Shown here one piece after another: positions 29,640-38,562 of a stretch of 64,000 nt of DNA (the stretch's first letter is position 1; each line of letters begins with the position of its first letter). Both the position numbers and the translations under genes were made by a program. The notes beneath the pieces are model-generated. The model was given only the letters and a program-made list of their open reading frames with translations, was not told the origin of the DNA and did no database searches. This stretch comes from Saprospiraceae bacterium (GTDB lineage: Bacteria; Bacteroidota; Bacteroidia; Chitinophagales; Saprospiraceae), in assembly GCA_016717145.1 (NCBI GenBank), contig JADKGD010000004.1:62001-126000 (forward strand). The letters run 5' to 3'.

Positions 29640-29662
29640 TCGATCAAGTAAAAATTAAATAT

Positions 29663-29700
29663 AGCGCTTAGTGAATATAATGTTTGCTAAGCGCTTTTTA
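29663..29700 (+). terminator. Terminator of the giant gene
   Basis: A perfect 9-bp stem AGCGCTTAG / CTAAGCGCT with a 15-base loop is followed by a T-run, 24 bases after the stop codon. Confidence 0.85.
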
Positions 29701-30107
29701 ATTTTAGTCTCGATTCAGTAGTATTTAGCCTGCGGTACCAAAAGCAATAGATTTTTAATGCTTATCAGGATTGAACTCGTGTATTTTTTATGCCTATTCA
29801 CAGCCATTTTTGTATTAATTGAACGGAACTTTTCCTCCTGTCTCTGGTCAATGACTTTTCACAATAACATATTATATGATTCGTCGCATTAATGATGATC
29901 TTTAAGTCTTTGTCAACAGCCATACATTGTCTTAACATTGTCGGCTGTTCCGTACCCTAAAGATGCTTCCTCCTTTAGGAACATAACTTCCCAATGACTC
30001 ATAAGGATAACATCATTTGTAGGCCCATAAGCCACTGTTTATGGCTTGCACCATTCAAAATGAAAAATTATTACAAGTGATAACTCATAGATGGTATAGA
30101 AATATTT
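29701..30107. other. Gap between convergent genes, no clear gene
   Basis: No recognisable gene. A 45-codon minus-strand frame (about 29807-29944, starting MLRQCMAVDKDLKIIINATN) is present but has no support beyond being open. The stretch lies between the convergent 3' ends of the giant gene and the S9 peptidase gene. Confidence 0.4.
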
Positions 30108-32048
30108 TTACAATGTTTCCTTCAACCATTTAAAAAATTCCCTTTGCCATACCAAACTATTCTGAGGTTTCATGACCCAGTGATTTTCGTCCGGAAGATA
30201 TAAAAATTTGCTTTTTATACCCCGCAATTGTGCGGCATTAAAAGCTTCCAAACCTTGTTCTAATGGTATACGATAATCCTTGCCACCCTGGATGATAAAT
30301 ATTGGTGTATCCCACATGGCTACTTTATTGATGGGATTAAAATCGGTATATGTTTTTTTGTTTTTTTCTTCCCAATACGGACCTCCAAAATCGTAATTGG
30401 TAAAAAACATTTCTTCAGTTGAACCATACATACTCTGTGTATTAAATACACCATCGTGGGCTATAAAACTCTTGAATCGTTTATTATGTATACCAGCAAG
30501 GTAGAATACGGAATAACCACCATAGCTGGCTCCCACAGCGCCGAGTCGATTTTTATCAACAAAAGGTTGCTTAGCCATGTCGTCAATGGCAGACAGATAG
30601 TCCTGGATATTTTGACCACCCCAATCTTTTGATATCTGTTTGTTCCAGGCTACTCCATGACCAGGCATGCCGCGCCTGTTGGGTGCCACAACAATATATC
30701 CCTGACTGGCCATAAGCTGAAGATTCCATCTGTAAGAATAGAATTGTGTCAAAGCAGATTGTGGACCACCCTGACAATAAAGCAGGGTGGGATATTTTTT
30801 ATTGGCATCAAAATCAGGCGGGTAAACAACCCAAACCAACATTTTTTTATTGTCAGAAGTCGTTACAAAACGTCTTTCTGTGTTGCATAAACCGACATTA
30901 TTATAAGCCTCTTGATTTACATGAGTTATTTGCAACCAGGTATTTTTAGAAAGATTATAGGTGTATAATTCAGCAGCCTGATTGATACTTACTCTGGTCA
31001 AAACCAAATTATCACCTGATTCCCCTACAATGGCGTTGATGTCCCAGTCACCTTTAGTCAGTTGTCTGATTGCCGGTGTTTTTGATGAGATGCCGGGGAA
31101 GTTAACTTCAAATAGTTGGATGGTTCCATTTACAGCAGCTGTAAAATAAATTTTATCTCCGGATTTAGACCAATTAAAACTGATGACTGATTCGTCCCAA
31201 AGGGCAGTAAGATTGGTGGTGACACCATTTGAAATCACTTTTATATCGTTTTTGTCTGCTTCGTAACCATCAGTTGACATACTGAGATATGCAAGATCAC
31301 CTTGAGACGAAAATGATGGATTTGTATCGTATCCCTTATTGGGTTCTGTAAGATTTTTTGTTTTACCTGTTACTATATTGTATTGATAAATGTCCGTATT
31401 GGTACTTTGTACTGATGCAGTTCCCGATAGTTTTTTAGTCACATACAGAATACTTTTACTATCAGGGGCCCAGATATAATCCTCATCACCGCCAAATGGT
31501 TTTTGTGGACAATCATATGTTTCAAGCATCATGATATCCCGATAAGAAGTGTCTGAAGTCAATACGGGGCCAAAAAAAACGTGATTGAAGTTACCGTCAT
31601 TCCATGTATCCCAATGACGGTAATCAAGTGCTGTGTAAATTTGTGCTGTTGATTTTCCTAAGTCCGTATAATAGTCAGATCCATAGACACGATCAATTTT
31701 GACCGGTTTGTCCATAATTTTATACTTGCCGTCAGACGATATATTTTTATTAGGAAGTAATTGGGTATAGTCAGATATTTCGGTGGACTCACCACCATTG
31801 ATGTGTACCTGATAATATTTGGAAGTGAATTTATTTTCTTCCATAAGGGGTGTAGAAACTTTGAATATTACGTTTTGATCATCCTGAGATATACCAAGTC
31901 CGGTCACCCGCCCCAATTTCCAAAGCAATTCAGGTGTTAATGCTTTTTTTGTATTCTCTTGTGCATTATATGATATTGAAATTTGTGCAGGACACCAAAG
32001 ACAAGTGACGAAGAGAAATATAGATAGTACAAGTTTTAAGTTAAACAT
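30108..32048 (-). CDS. Secreted S9 prolyl-oligopeptidase/acylaminoacyl-peptidase-like protease
   Basis: A 646-residue protein from ATG 32048, which begins a good signal peptide (MFNLKLVLSIFLFVTCLWCPAQ); a TTG- or ATG-type start 11 codons upstream is possible but less likely. A beta-propeller of WD/TolB-like blades (ADxxxxxxYNIVTG, YDTNPSFSSQGDLAYLS) precedes the alpha/beta hydrolase domain with nucleophile GASYGGYSVF, acid in IIQGGKDYRIP and His in LPDENHWV. Enzymes of this group cleave short peptides in the periplasm. It is unrelated in detail to the DPP IV-like gene at the window start. It follows the M36 gene on the same strand with a 100-base gap. Confidence 0.92.
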   Translation of the reverse strand: MFNLKLVLSIFLFVTCLWCPAQISISYNAQENTKKALTPELLWKLGRVTGLGISQDDQNVIFKVSTPLMEENKFTSKYYQVHINGGESTEISDYTQLLPNKNISSDGKYKIMDKPVKIDRVYGSDYYTDLGKSTAQIYTALDYRHWDTWNDGNFNHVFFGPVLTSDTSYRDIMMLETYDCPQKPFGGDEDYIWAPDSKSILYVTKKLSGTASVQSTNTDIYQYNIVTGKTKNLTEPNKGYDTNPSFSSQGDLAYLSMSTDGYEADKNDIKVISNGVTTNLTALWDESVISFNWSKSGDKIYFTAAVNGTIQLFEVNFPGISSKTPAIRQLTKGDWDINAIVGESGDNLVLTRVSINQAAELYTYNLSKNTWLQITHVNQEAYNNVGLCNTERRFVTTSDNKKMLVWVVYPPDFDANKKYPTLLYCQGGPQSALTQFYSYRWNLQLMASQGYIVVAPNRRGMPGHGVAWNKQISKDWGGQNIQDYLSAIDDMAKQPFVDKNRLGAVGASYGGYSVFYLAGIHNKRFKSFIAHDGVFNTQSMYGSTEEMFFTNYDFGGPYWEEKNKKTYTDFNPINKVAMWDTPIFIIQGGKDYRIPLEQGLEAFNAAQLRGIKSKFLYLPDENHWVMKPQNSLVWQREFFKWLKETL

Positions 32049-32147
32049 GTTATAAAATTTTATGTTTTGCAAAAATACCATAAATTAAATATGATTTAAT
32101 ATTAAATCAAATCAAACCAGTATCATGCGCATTCAATTTATAAAATA

Positions 32148-35100
32148 TTATTGCCTTGTCACTATATGATTTATGGTCACATTGACGCCAGGTGGTAATG
32201 GATTTGGTGGTACACATCCTCCGCTCCAGGTATTCGGATCATTATAATCCCCATCAGCTATACTCATATATGTCCTGACTGAAACGGCTGCACTTACAGG
32301 TATGCCTGAACAACCGTCAGCAACAGGGGTAATGGTAAATGTTACCATTTCAGTTTGAACATTCAGGTTAGTTAAGGCACCCGTAATATCACCTGTTCCA
32401 CTTGCAGGCATGCCAGTTACCAAAGCCAAATTATTTCTTGTCCAATTAAACACAGTGCCTACTATACTTCCTGAAAGCAATATAGGGTTAACGACATTGG
32501 CCGAACAAGAAGTCTGAATTGATGGATTTACAACAGCATCTGGAGTAACAGAGATAGTCCCTGTTACAGCAACCATGACATTATTAGCCCCGCCGGAAGT
32601 CAATGTAACATTTCCCGATATTGGGCCTGAAGATGCAGTTGCTGATGACCGGACATATATCGTGGTATTTGCTAGCAATCCACCGGATTGATTAAGCGTT
32701 ACAGTTGGGCCATAGTTATTATCCGAATGTAAAGATACTTCAAAATTTGAAGGGGCCGTAACTATAATATTGGATAAAAGTGAAGTTCCTGAAGCAATAA
32801 ATGACTGTATATAAGGATTTTGGGATGCGAGTCCCTGACAGGCTCTAATCGTTCCTGTGGTAGTTCCGGCATTAATAACCGGTAATACAATCCGGGTAAA
32901 TGTGTCCTTTATTGCCGCCTTATTTGCAGATCCATTAAACAAAACAGTTTTAATATCGACCACCGCAATGCTGCTGATAACGACGTCATCTACGTACCAT
33001 CCCACACCACTCGTACTAGTATCTGATCCAAATCTGAAGCGTAGTCTGGCATTTGTACCTGTAAAGGATCTCGGCCTTATGATAGATTTGATCCAACCGT
33101 TGCTATTTCCTGTAAAAGCACTTCGATTAGCCAGATTACTTCCTGAACCCAAAGTCCCGTTATAACCATTACTGGAAAAACTTGAGCCAAGATCCGTCCA
33201 TGTACTACCACCATTGGTACTAATTTCAACGACACCACCATCCCATCCGGTTTCAGTATTGTAGTTGTGCCAAAAGGAGATAAAAGGAACTGATGCAGGC
33301 AAAGCTACGTTTGTATTCATCGTTAGTCTCAACTCAGTTTTAGTAACTATATTTTGAGCAAAAAAAGCATTTGGAGCGCTATGGCTTTGAGCAGCAGATG
33401 CTATCCATAACAATGGATTACCGCCTGAATTTGTTGAAGTTGCTGTCCAGGTAGATGGTAACATGGTAGTTGGTACAGTTTCGACAAGGAGATCAGTGGT
33501 AGGGAAATAAGTACCTGCATTGATGTTAACGGTAAATGAATATGATGCAGTAGCTCCAATTGCCAGATTTACCGGAAAACTCACTACTCTTGTACCTGAA
33601 TCATAAGTTCCTCCACTAACATATGTTACGTTCAATGGCAGTGTGTCCCTTAATGTATAATTTGATAATGGCAAACAAAATGCTTTTACGGTATTTGTAT
33701 AAGTTACGTTACCTAACTGAGCTTGAGCGGTAGTACTTTGTGTTAATGTCAGGGTTACTTCTTCTTCTGAAAATCCGGCCGTCTGATCTGTTAGACTGCC
33801 TGACGAACCCTGAATGGCATTAAAACCCATACCTCTGCGTGCAAATGCTTTGAAAATAATACAATGATATGCTCCCCCATATAATATCTGATCAGCTTGT
33901 AAAATAGCATCTCTTGAGTCAAGAAAGCCAGGACTGCATTTTTGTAGTTTTTCACCCATTATTACCAGTTTCATGGCAATAGTATTTCCTCCCGTTCCTG
34001 ATGCATTAAATAAATTGGGGTTAATGCCGGCAACCTGTATGAGATCCCAGGTCATGTCCCAAATTGTTGAGCACCATATTTCTCCTATACCATGTACTGC
34101 ATTATATGGGGCTACACCCATATTGGCATACGTCAAAGGATTTTTAGTCATATCCGTGCAGTATCTATAAGTTCTTATACCCAAGCCTGTTGTTGGTTGA
34201 TTTAAAGCATACGTACCAATACCTCTCTCTATGTTGAATCCATCATTTATAGTGGCAGTTGACCAATTTGTTGTCATCATAAGTCCAAAATAATCACTCC
34301 AGCCTTCATCTCCTCGTTCAGCATTGTCCAGACAGCCGGCATTATTTGTTGGGCCTCCGGTCAGACGATGTGAGATACCGTGACCATATTCATGGCAAAT
34401 AATACCATTATCCACATCCCCGTCTCTGTCAGGTGTTGGTGCAGTCCAGATATACATTTGCATCCTGCCTTTTGTTCCATCGGCCGGTGTAGAAAAATTG
34501 GCATTATTGGTGCCTCCGCCATCTTGTGCATCCGCATTTACATAATCATTACCAATTCCTCCACGTCCCATATTATCAGCCTGAAAATTGGCAGCAACTT
34601 CATCAAATCCATAAACATAACTCATATCGTGCATGAGATTATTCCAATAAAATAAATTAGTAATTGCAAATTGCTGAAAGTTTGCGGTAATCGGCTCAAG
34701 GGTATAATCAGGCGTAAATGAAAATGTCAGAGGATCAGGTGTCGTAGATGTTGCAGGCAGTCCATCCGTATTATTGTTATTGTCCCTGTCTTCTTTGGCC
34801 CAGACATTATTTCCCCGGGTAATAGAATAATTTGTTGTACCATCAAAATGCCATTTATGTGTAGTGGCATTACTGGATGGTCCTAATTCCCAAGGATTAG
34901 TGTGGGTGGATTCTGCTGCGAACGAAGGCGCTTCTGCAGGATGTTTAATGACAAGATAAGTTGCACCATCTACTATCACAGGTGGTGTCATCAGCTCGCT
35001 ATTATTGGAAGCTGTTTGATGTTTTTTATGCCTAAAATCGTTTTTAAAGCTGGGGAAGTTATGATTTTCTACTTCATTATGTTTTGTCTCTTCGGGAGCG

Positions 35101-35795
35101 CCCCAATTGCAATACACCGTAAGGTTTGTAACACCAAGGGTATTGCCATTTTGAGCATCTATTCTGACTAACCAATAATCAGAACTCTGTAAAGGTACGA
35201 TATATATTTGCCAGGCCAAACGAATAGCATTTTGGTCTTCTGTAGGAACCCACATAAGTTCTGCTGTAATATTTTCACTTGAAATACCCATGGTATTAAA
35301 TTCAAATTTGAATCCATTTTCACTTGTCTTTGTAAGAATGGCAGCTTGTAGTTTAGTCAGTTTTCGGTCGGTTAAAGCTGCTTCAATGGCTTGTTCAGGA
35401 CTTATATTTGGCACTGCATTCAAATCTTTAACTTTTTTAAAAAAGTGTGGTAAACTTCCTGAATTTCCTAGAAGTTTGCCATCCTTGAATGCAAGAGATT
35501 GTATCTGATTATAAATTATAATATTTTTGTAGGTTTCCTGCAAATAGACAAATCTTACCCCGACTGCAGATTGATCAATATAGGAACTAATGACACTAAA
35601 ATTTGTATCAGAAGGAGATAATCCTATAGCTTCTTTATGCAAATTTACAAGAGCCAAACCAGATAATTTGTCACTGTCACTGGTTTGAGTGTAAGATTTT
35701 GTTACAAGACAACAAAATGAAAAAAGAATAAGTAATAAATGTGTAGCTGGAAATATAATTTTAGTCTGTAGTTTTGAAAAAAATCTTATCTGCAT
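32148..35795 (-). CDS. Secreted M36 fungalysin-like metallopeptidase, no sorting domain at its end
   Basis: A 1215-residue protein with signal peptide (FPATHLLLILFSFCCLVTKSYTQ), an FTP-like propeptide (about 50-220) and an M36 catalytic domain. Zinc ligands are H468EYGH472 and E497 in the motif RGDEGWSDYF. After the catalytic part come a DUF11-like segment (FCLPLSNYTLRDTLPLNVTYVSGG), a jelly-roll of MAM/concanavalin-like type (WYVDDVVIS) and further Ig-like repeats. The protein stops at TWSGGCVPPNPLPPGVNVTINHIVTRQ, in the middle of a module that in relatives continues into a T9SS type A sorting domain. As written it lacks the export signal. M36 enzymes digest elastin, collagen and other structural proteins. 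Confidence 0.88.
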   Translation of the reverse strand: MQIRFFSKLQTKIIFPATHLLLILFSFCCLVTKSYTQTSDSDKLSGLALVNLHKEAIGLSPSDTNFSVISSYIDQSAVGVRFVYLQETYKNIIIYNQIQSLAFKDGKLLGNSGSLPHFFKKVKDLNAVPNISPEQAIEAALTDRKLTKLQAAILTKTSENGFKFEFNTMGISSENITAELMWVPTEDQNAIRLAWQIYIVPLQSSDYWLVRIDAQNGNTLGVTNLTVYCNWGAPEETKHNEVENHNFPSFKNDFRHKKHQTASNNSELMTPPVIVDGATYLVIKHPAEAPSFAAESTHTNPWELGPSSNATTHKWHFDGTTNYSITRGNNVWAKEDRDNNNNTDGLPATSTTPDPLTFSFTPDYTLEPITANFQQFAITNLFYWNNLMHDMSYVYGFDEVAANFQADNMGRGGIGNDYVNADAQDGGGTNNANFSTPADGTKGRMQMYIWTAPTPDRDGDVDNGIICHEYGHGISHRLTGGPTNNAGCLDNAERGDEGWSDYFGLMMTTNWSTATINDGFNIERGIGTYALNQPTTGLGIRTYRYCTDMTKNPLTYANMGVAPYNAVHGIGEIWCSTIWDMTWDLIQVAGINPNLFNASGTGGNTIAMKLVIMGEKLQKCSPGFLDSRDAILQADQILYGGAYHCIIFKAFARRGMGFNAIQGSSGSLTDQTAGFSEEEVTLTLTQSTTAQAQLGNVTYTNTVKAFCLPLSNYTLRDTLPLNVTYVSGGTYDSGTRVVSFPVNLAIGATASYSFTVNINAGTYFPTTDLLVETVPTTMLPSTWTATSTNSGGNPLLWIASAAQSHSAPNAFFAQNIVTKTELRLTMNTNVALPASVPFISFWHNYNTETGWDGGVVEISTNGGSTWTDLGSSFSSNGYNGTLGSGSNLANRSAFTGNSNGWIKSIIRPRSFTGTNARLRFRFGSDTSTSGVGWYVDDVVISSIAVVDIKTVLFNGSANKAAIKDTFTRIVLPVINAGTTTGTIRACQGLASQNPYIQSFIASGTSLLSNIIVTAPSNFEVSLHSDNNYGPTVTLNQSGGLLANTTIYVRSSATASSGPISGNVTLTSGGANNVMVAVTGTISVTPDAVVNPSIQTSCSANVVNPILLSGSIVGTVFNWTRNNLALVTGMPASGTGDITGALTNLNVQTEMVTFTITPVADGCSGIPVSAAVSVRTYMSIADGDYNDPNTWSGGCVPPNPLPPGVNVTINHIVTRQ

Positions 35796-36081
35796 AAAAT
35801 TAATGATTTAAAATTGTCTATCTAAAAACGTTCAATAAATATCGTAAAAGTATACATTTATTTCCAAAATTTTTAATGAATTTATAAAATTTTGGACAAA
35901 TGTAGCTTATTATACATTCCCTAATTGGCTTAGGATGAACAACCTAATTTTGTTGGATTTAATAACGTTAGCCTATTAAAAGAAAAGATTTTTTAATGTA
36001 ATTCATAGAACTATTTAAACATTGGTTAATATTAATGGTTAATTGCATAATATTATTGAATTTTGAACTAACTCAGGATAA

Positions 36082-36654
36082 ATGATAAAATATTTTTGCC
36101 GGGCAGTCCTGAGCATTTGGGGATTTAAAATTACTGGGAACTATCGCCATGATATTCTTAAAAAAGTATATGCAGTATATCCACATACATCCAACTGGGA
36201 CTTTTTGTTGGGTATAATGTTAAAAGGAGCCATCCCAATGGATGTCAATTATGTAGCAAAAGATTCTTTGTTTAGATTTCCTTTTGGTTGGTTTTTCAGA
36301 TGGACTGGTGGCATACCGGTAGACCGAAGCAAAAGGACTAATTTTGTGGATTCGATGGTCGATTTATTCAATAAATATGACAAACTATCATTTGCTATTG
36401 CACCCGAAGGCACAAGGTCACGAGTACAAAAATTCAAATCCGGCTTTTATCATATAGCAGTAAAGGCAAAAGTGCCAATTGTAATGGTTAAATTTGATTA
36501 CGAACACAAAGAAGCTCATTTTAGTGATCCATTTTATCCTACAGGTGATTACAAAAAAGATCTAAAAATAATCATTGATCATTTCAAAGGAACAAAAGGA
36601 AAAAATCAGAACCAGGCTTGTCTTTGGGAAGAGGAAGTAATTTCTGTTACATAA
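36082..36654 (+). CDS. 1-acyl-sn-glycerol-3-phosphate acyltransferase-like (PlsC family)
   Basis: A 190-residue lysophospholipid acyltransferase. The catalytic HX4D motif appears as HTSNWD (about residue 36-41), the substrate-binding motif as PEGTRS (about 113-118) and the GIPVDRS block before it (about 78-84). Length is at the short end of the family, as in many Bacteroidota paralogues. It transfers an acyl group from acyl-CoA or acyl-ACP to a lysophospholipid, or to an ornithine or glycine lipid. The gene runs 27 bases ahead of the next one on the same strand. The acceptor is not evident. Confidence 0.85.
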   Translation: MIKYFCRAVLSIWGFKITGNYRHDILKKVYAVYPHTSNWDFLLGIMLKGAIPMDVNYVAKDSLFRFPFGWFFRWTGGIPVDRSKRTNFVDSMVDLFNKYDKLSFAIAPEGTRSRVQKFKSGFYHIAVKAKVPIVMVKFDYEHKEAHFSDPFYPTGDYKKDLKIIIDHFKGTKGKNQNQACLWEEEVISVT

Positions 36655-36681
36655 TATTTTCTAAATGGTATAAATTAAAGC

Positions 36682-37488
36682 ATGTTTAAATTGAATCATA
36701 TATTTCCTATTTTTCTGATATGGTCATTAGTATTATTTTTATCCAATTCCAGTGGTGTGCCACAGGCAGTATCAGGTGCTCCCGGTGAAGCAAACAGTAA
36801 ATCCTGCACAAATTGTCATAACCCGGGAGGCAATTTTAATCCTACAATCGGACTCGAAGTTATGAATCCTGATTCTACTTTGGTAACAACATATGTACCT
36901 GGAAAGAATTATATCGTCCGAATTACGGTTAAGGCAGAAAACAATCCAAAATCATATGGTTTTCAGATGGTATGTCTGACACAAAATAATAATCAGGACA
37001 TGGGCGTTTGGTCAGGGCTGGGCGATAAAGTGAGACAACGTACAATATTAGCCCGTAAATATTTAGGACAATCAGCTGCTAAAACAAATGGAATTTTTAC
37101 AGCCAATTGGAAAGCTCCTGATACAGATAAAGGATCAATCAACTTTTACATCGCAGGATTAGCTTCCAATCAAAATGGGAATACAAGTGGAGACAATAAC
37201 GTGACCGGTACTTTGACACTTAATTCATCAGCCATTTCTTCAATATCAGAAAATGAAATTCTATCCAAGGTGTCTGTCTCTCCAAATCCTGCACGGGATG
37301 TATTAAATATTGCCGGAGAAAATATTTCAAATGTGCGGATATTTAGCTCAAACGGAAGAATGGAGTTGAATTACAATAATGTTCAAAACGAAATAAACAT
37401 TCAAACACTTGCTCACGGTTTGTATTTTGTTATCATTTCTGATGTGGATGGGAATGTACTGTCCCGCCATAAACTGATAAAATTATAG
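36682..37488 (+). CDS. T9SS type A protein with choice-of-anchor V domain and CxxCH motif
   Basis: A 268-residue secreted protein with N-terminal hydrophobic segment (IFPIFLIWSLVLFLS). A short Cys motif, SCTNCH (about residues 37-42), matches the haem c-attachment motif CxxCH. A reeler-like/choice-of-anchor V domain follows (about 45-175: NYIVRITVKAE, YGFQMVCLT, GIFTANWKAPD, SINFYIAG). The type A sorting domain (SVSPNPARDVLNIAG, NVRIFSSNGRMELNYNN, LAHGLYFVIISDVDG) ends it. Members are often found with Ca- or haem-related modules of unknown role. One haem may be bound, but the motif alone is not proof. Confidence 0.8.
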   Translation: MFKLNHIFPIFLIWSLVLFLSNSSGVPQAVSGAPGEANSKSCTNCHNPGGNFNPTIGLEVMNPDSTLVTTYVPGKNYIVRITVKAENNPKSYGFQMVCLTQNNNQDMGVWSGLGDKVRQRTILARKYLGQSAAKTNGIFTANWKAPDTDKGSINFYIAGLASNQNGNTSGDNNVTGTLTLNSSAISSISENEILSKVSVSPNPARDVLNIAGENISNVRIFSSNGRMELNYNNVQNEINIQTLAHGLYFVIISDVDGNVLSRHKLIKL

Positions 37489-37566
37489 CATATTAAGACA
37501 AAATTACTCGGGTACTTTTTCAACTTTTTATTACCTTTATGTATTGTATTGTTAAAAGGGGTATAA

Positions 37567-38331
37567 ATGTTTGAAAAGACAAAAATTGTAATGATAAACT
37601 ACTTGAATGCCAGACCATTTGAGTTTGGTTTAAGGCAAGCCGACATTAATAGCAGTTTTGACCTCACTACAGCAACTCCAGCCAAATGTGCAGAAATTTT
37701 TATAAATGCAGAGGCAGACATTGCATTGGTGCCAGTAGGCGCGCTACCTGAAATTGCGGATTATAAAATTATTTCGAATTTTGCCATTGCTTGCGATGGT
37801 GTCGTAAGAACCGTCTGTATATTTGCAAACCAGGACATTAAAAGTTGTCATAAGATCTATCTGGATGATCATTCCAGAACTTCATTTTTATTGTCTAAAT
37901 TAATTCTGGAGCAGTACCTTCACTTAGACATTGAATATGTAAAAGCAGATGTAGAGGTAACAAAATTGAATTTTGGTGAAGCTGTATTAATGATTGGTGA
38001 TAAAGTATTTAAGTATGAAAATAATTTTTTGTTTAAGTATGATCTTGGATCAATTTGGAAAGACTGGACTGGTTTGCCTTTTGTTTTTGCGGTTTGGATT
38101 GCTAAAAAAAATATATCTAAGACAAAGGAAGATGCATTGAATGCTGCACTTATGTTTGGGCTAAAACAGTTGGATGCCATTATTGCTAAAGAAAGCAATG
38201 AAAATCTGGATTTGTATTATTATTTCAATAACAACATTCATTATTATCTGGATGAATATAAAAATAAAGGGCTTCAATTATTTTTGGAAAAAATAAAGAC
38301 TTTAAAGATAAATACAATTCATATGTATTGA
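37567..38331 (+). CDS. mqnA: Chorismate dehydratase MqnA (futalosine menaquinone pathway)
   Basis: A 254-residue MqnA/MqnD-family protein. The N-terminal segment VMINYLNARPFEFGL, the VPVGALPEIADY region and the VRTVCIFANQDI region belong to the MqnA branch, as does the later GEAVLMIGDKVF and GLPFVFAVWIAKK. The enzyme removes water from chorismate to give 3-enolpyruvylbenzoate, the first step of menaquinone synthesis by the futalosine pathway. The other mqn genes are not in the window. The gene stands alone between two T9SS protein genes. ATG 37567 is a clear start. Confidence 0.9.
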   Translation: MFEKTKIVMINYLNARPFEFGLRQADINSSFDLTTATPAKCAEIFINAEADIALVPVGALPEIADYKIISNFAIACDGVVRTVCIFANQDIKSCHKIYLDDHSRTSFLLSKLILEQYLHLDIEYVKADVEVTKLNFGEAVLMIGDKVFKYENNFLFKYDLGSIWKDWTGLPFVFAVWIAKKNISKTKEDALNAALMFGLKQLDAIIAKESNENLDLYYYFNNNIHYYLDEYKNKGLQLFLEKIKTLKINTIHMY

Positions 38332-38562
38332 ATTAAATCGTCATGATTCAAAGAGCAAAATATTTTAATTTTTTTATAAGGTTTTAAGTTAAACCTGAAG
38401 CACAAAGCTTATAAAAAAATAAAGGTGATTTGTAGTTTTATGTTTATTTATTTTAGTCTTTTTTACTAAAGTTGTTATAATTATTTTTTGTAAAATGAGT
38501 TAGAAATATAGAAGGTATTAAAATTCTGCATATATTTACATTTTAAAATCAATAGTTTATAT

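Noticed and set aside
29807..29944. Short minus-strand ORF in the gap after the giant gene
   Set aside because: Forty-five codons, no ribosome-site or homology evidence that I can see; listed only within the gap description.
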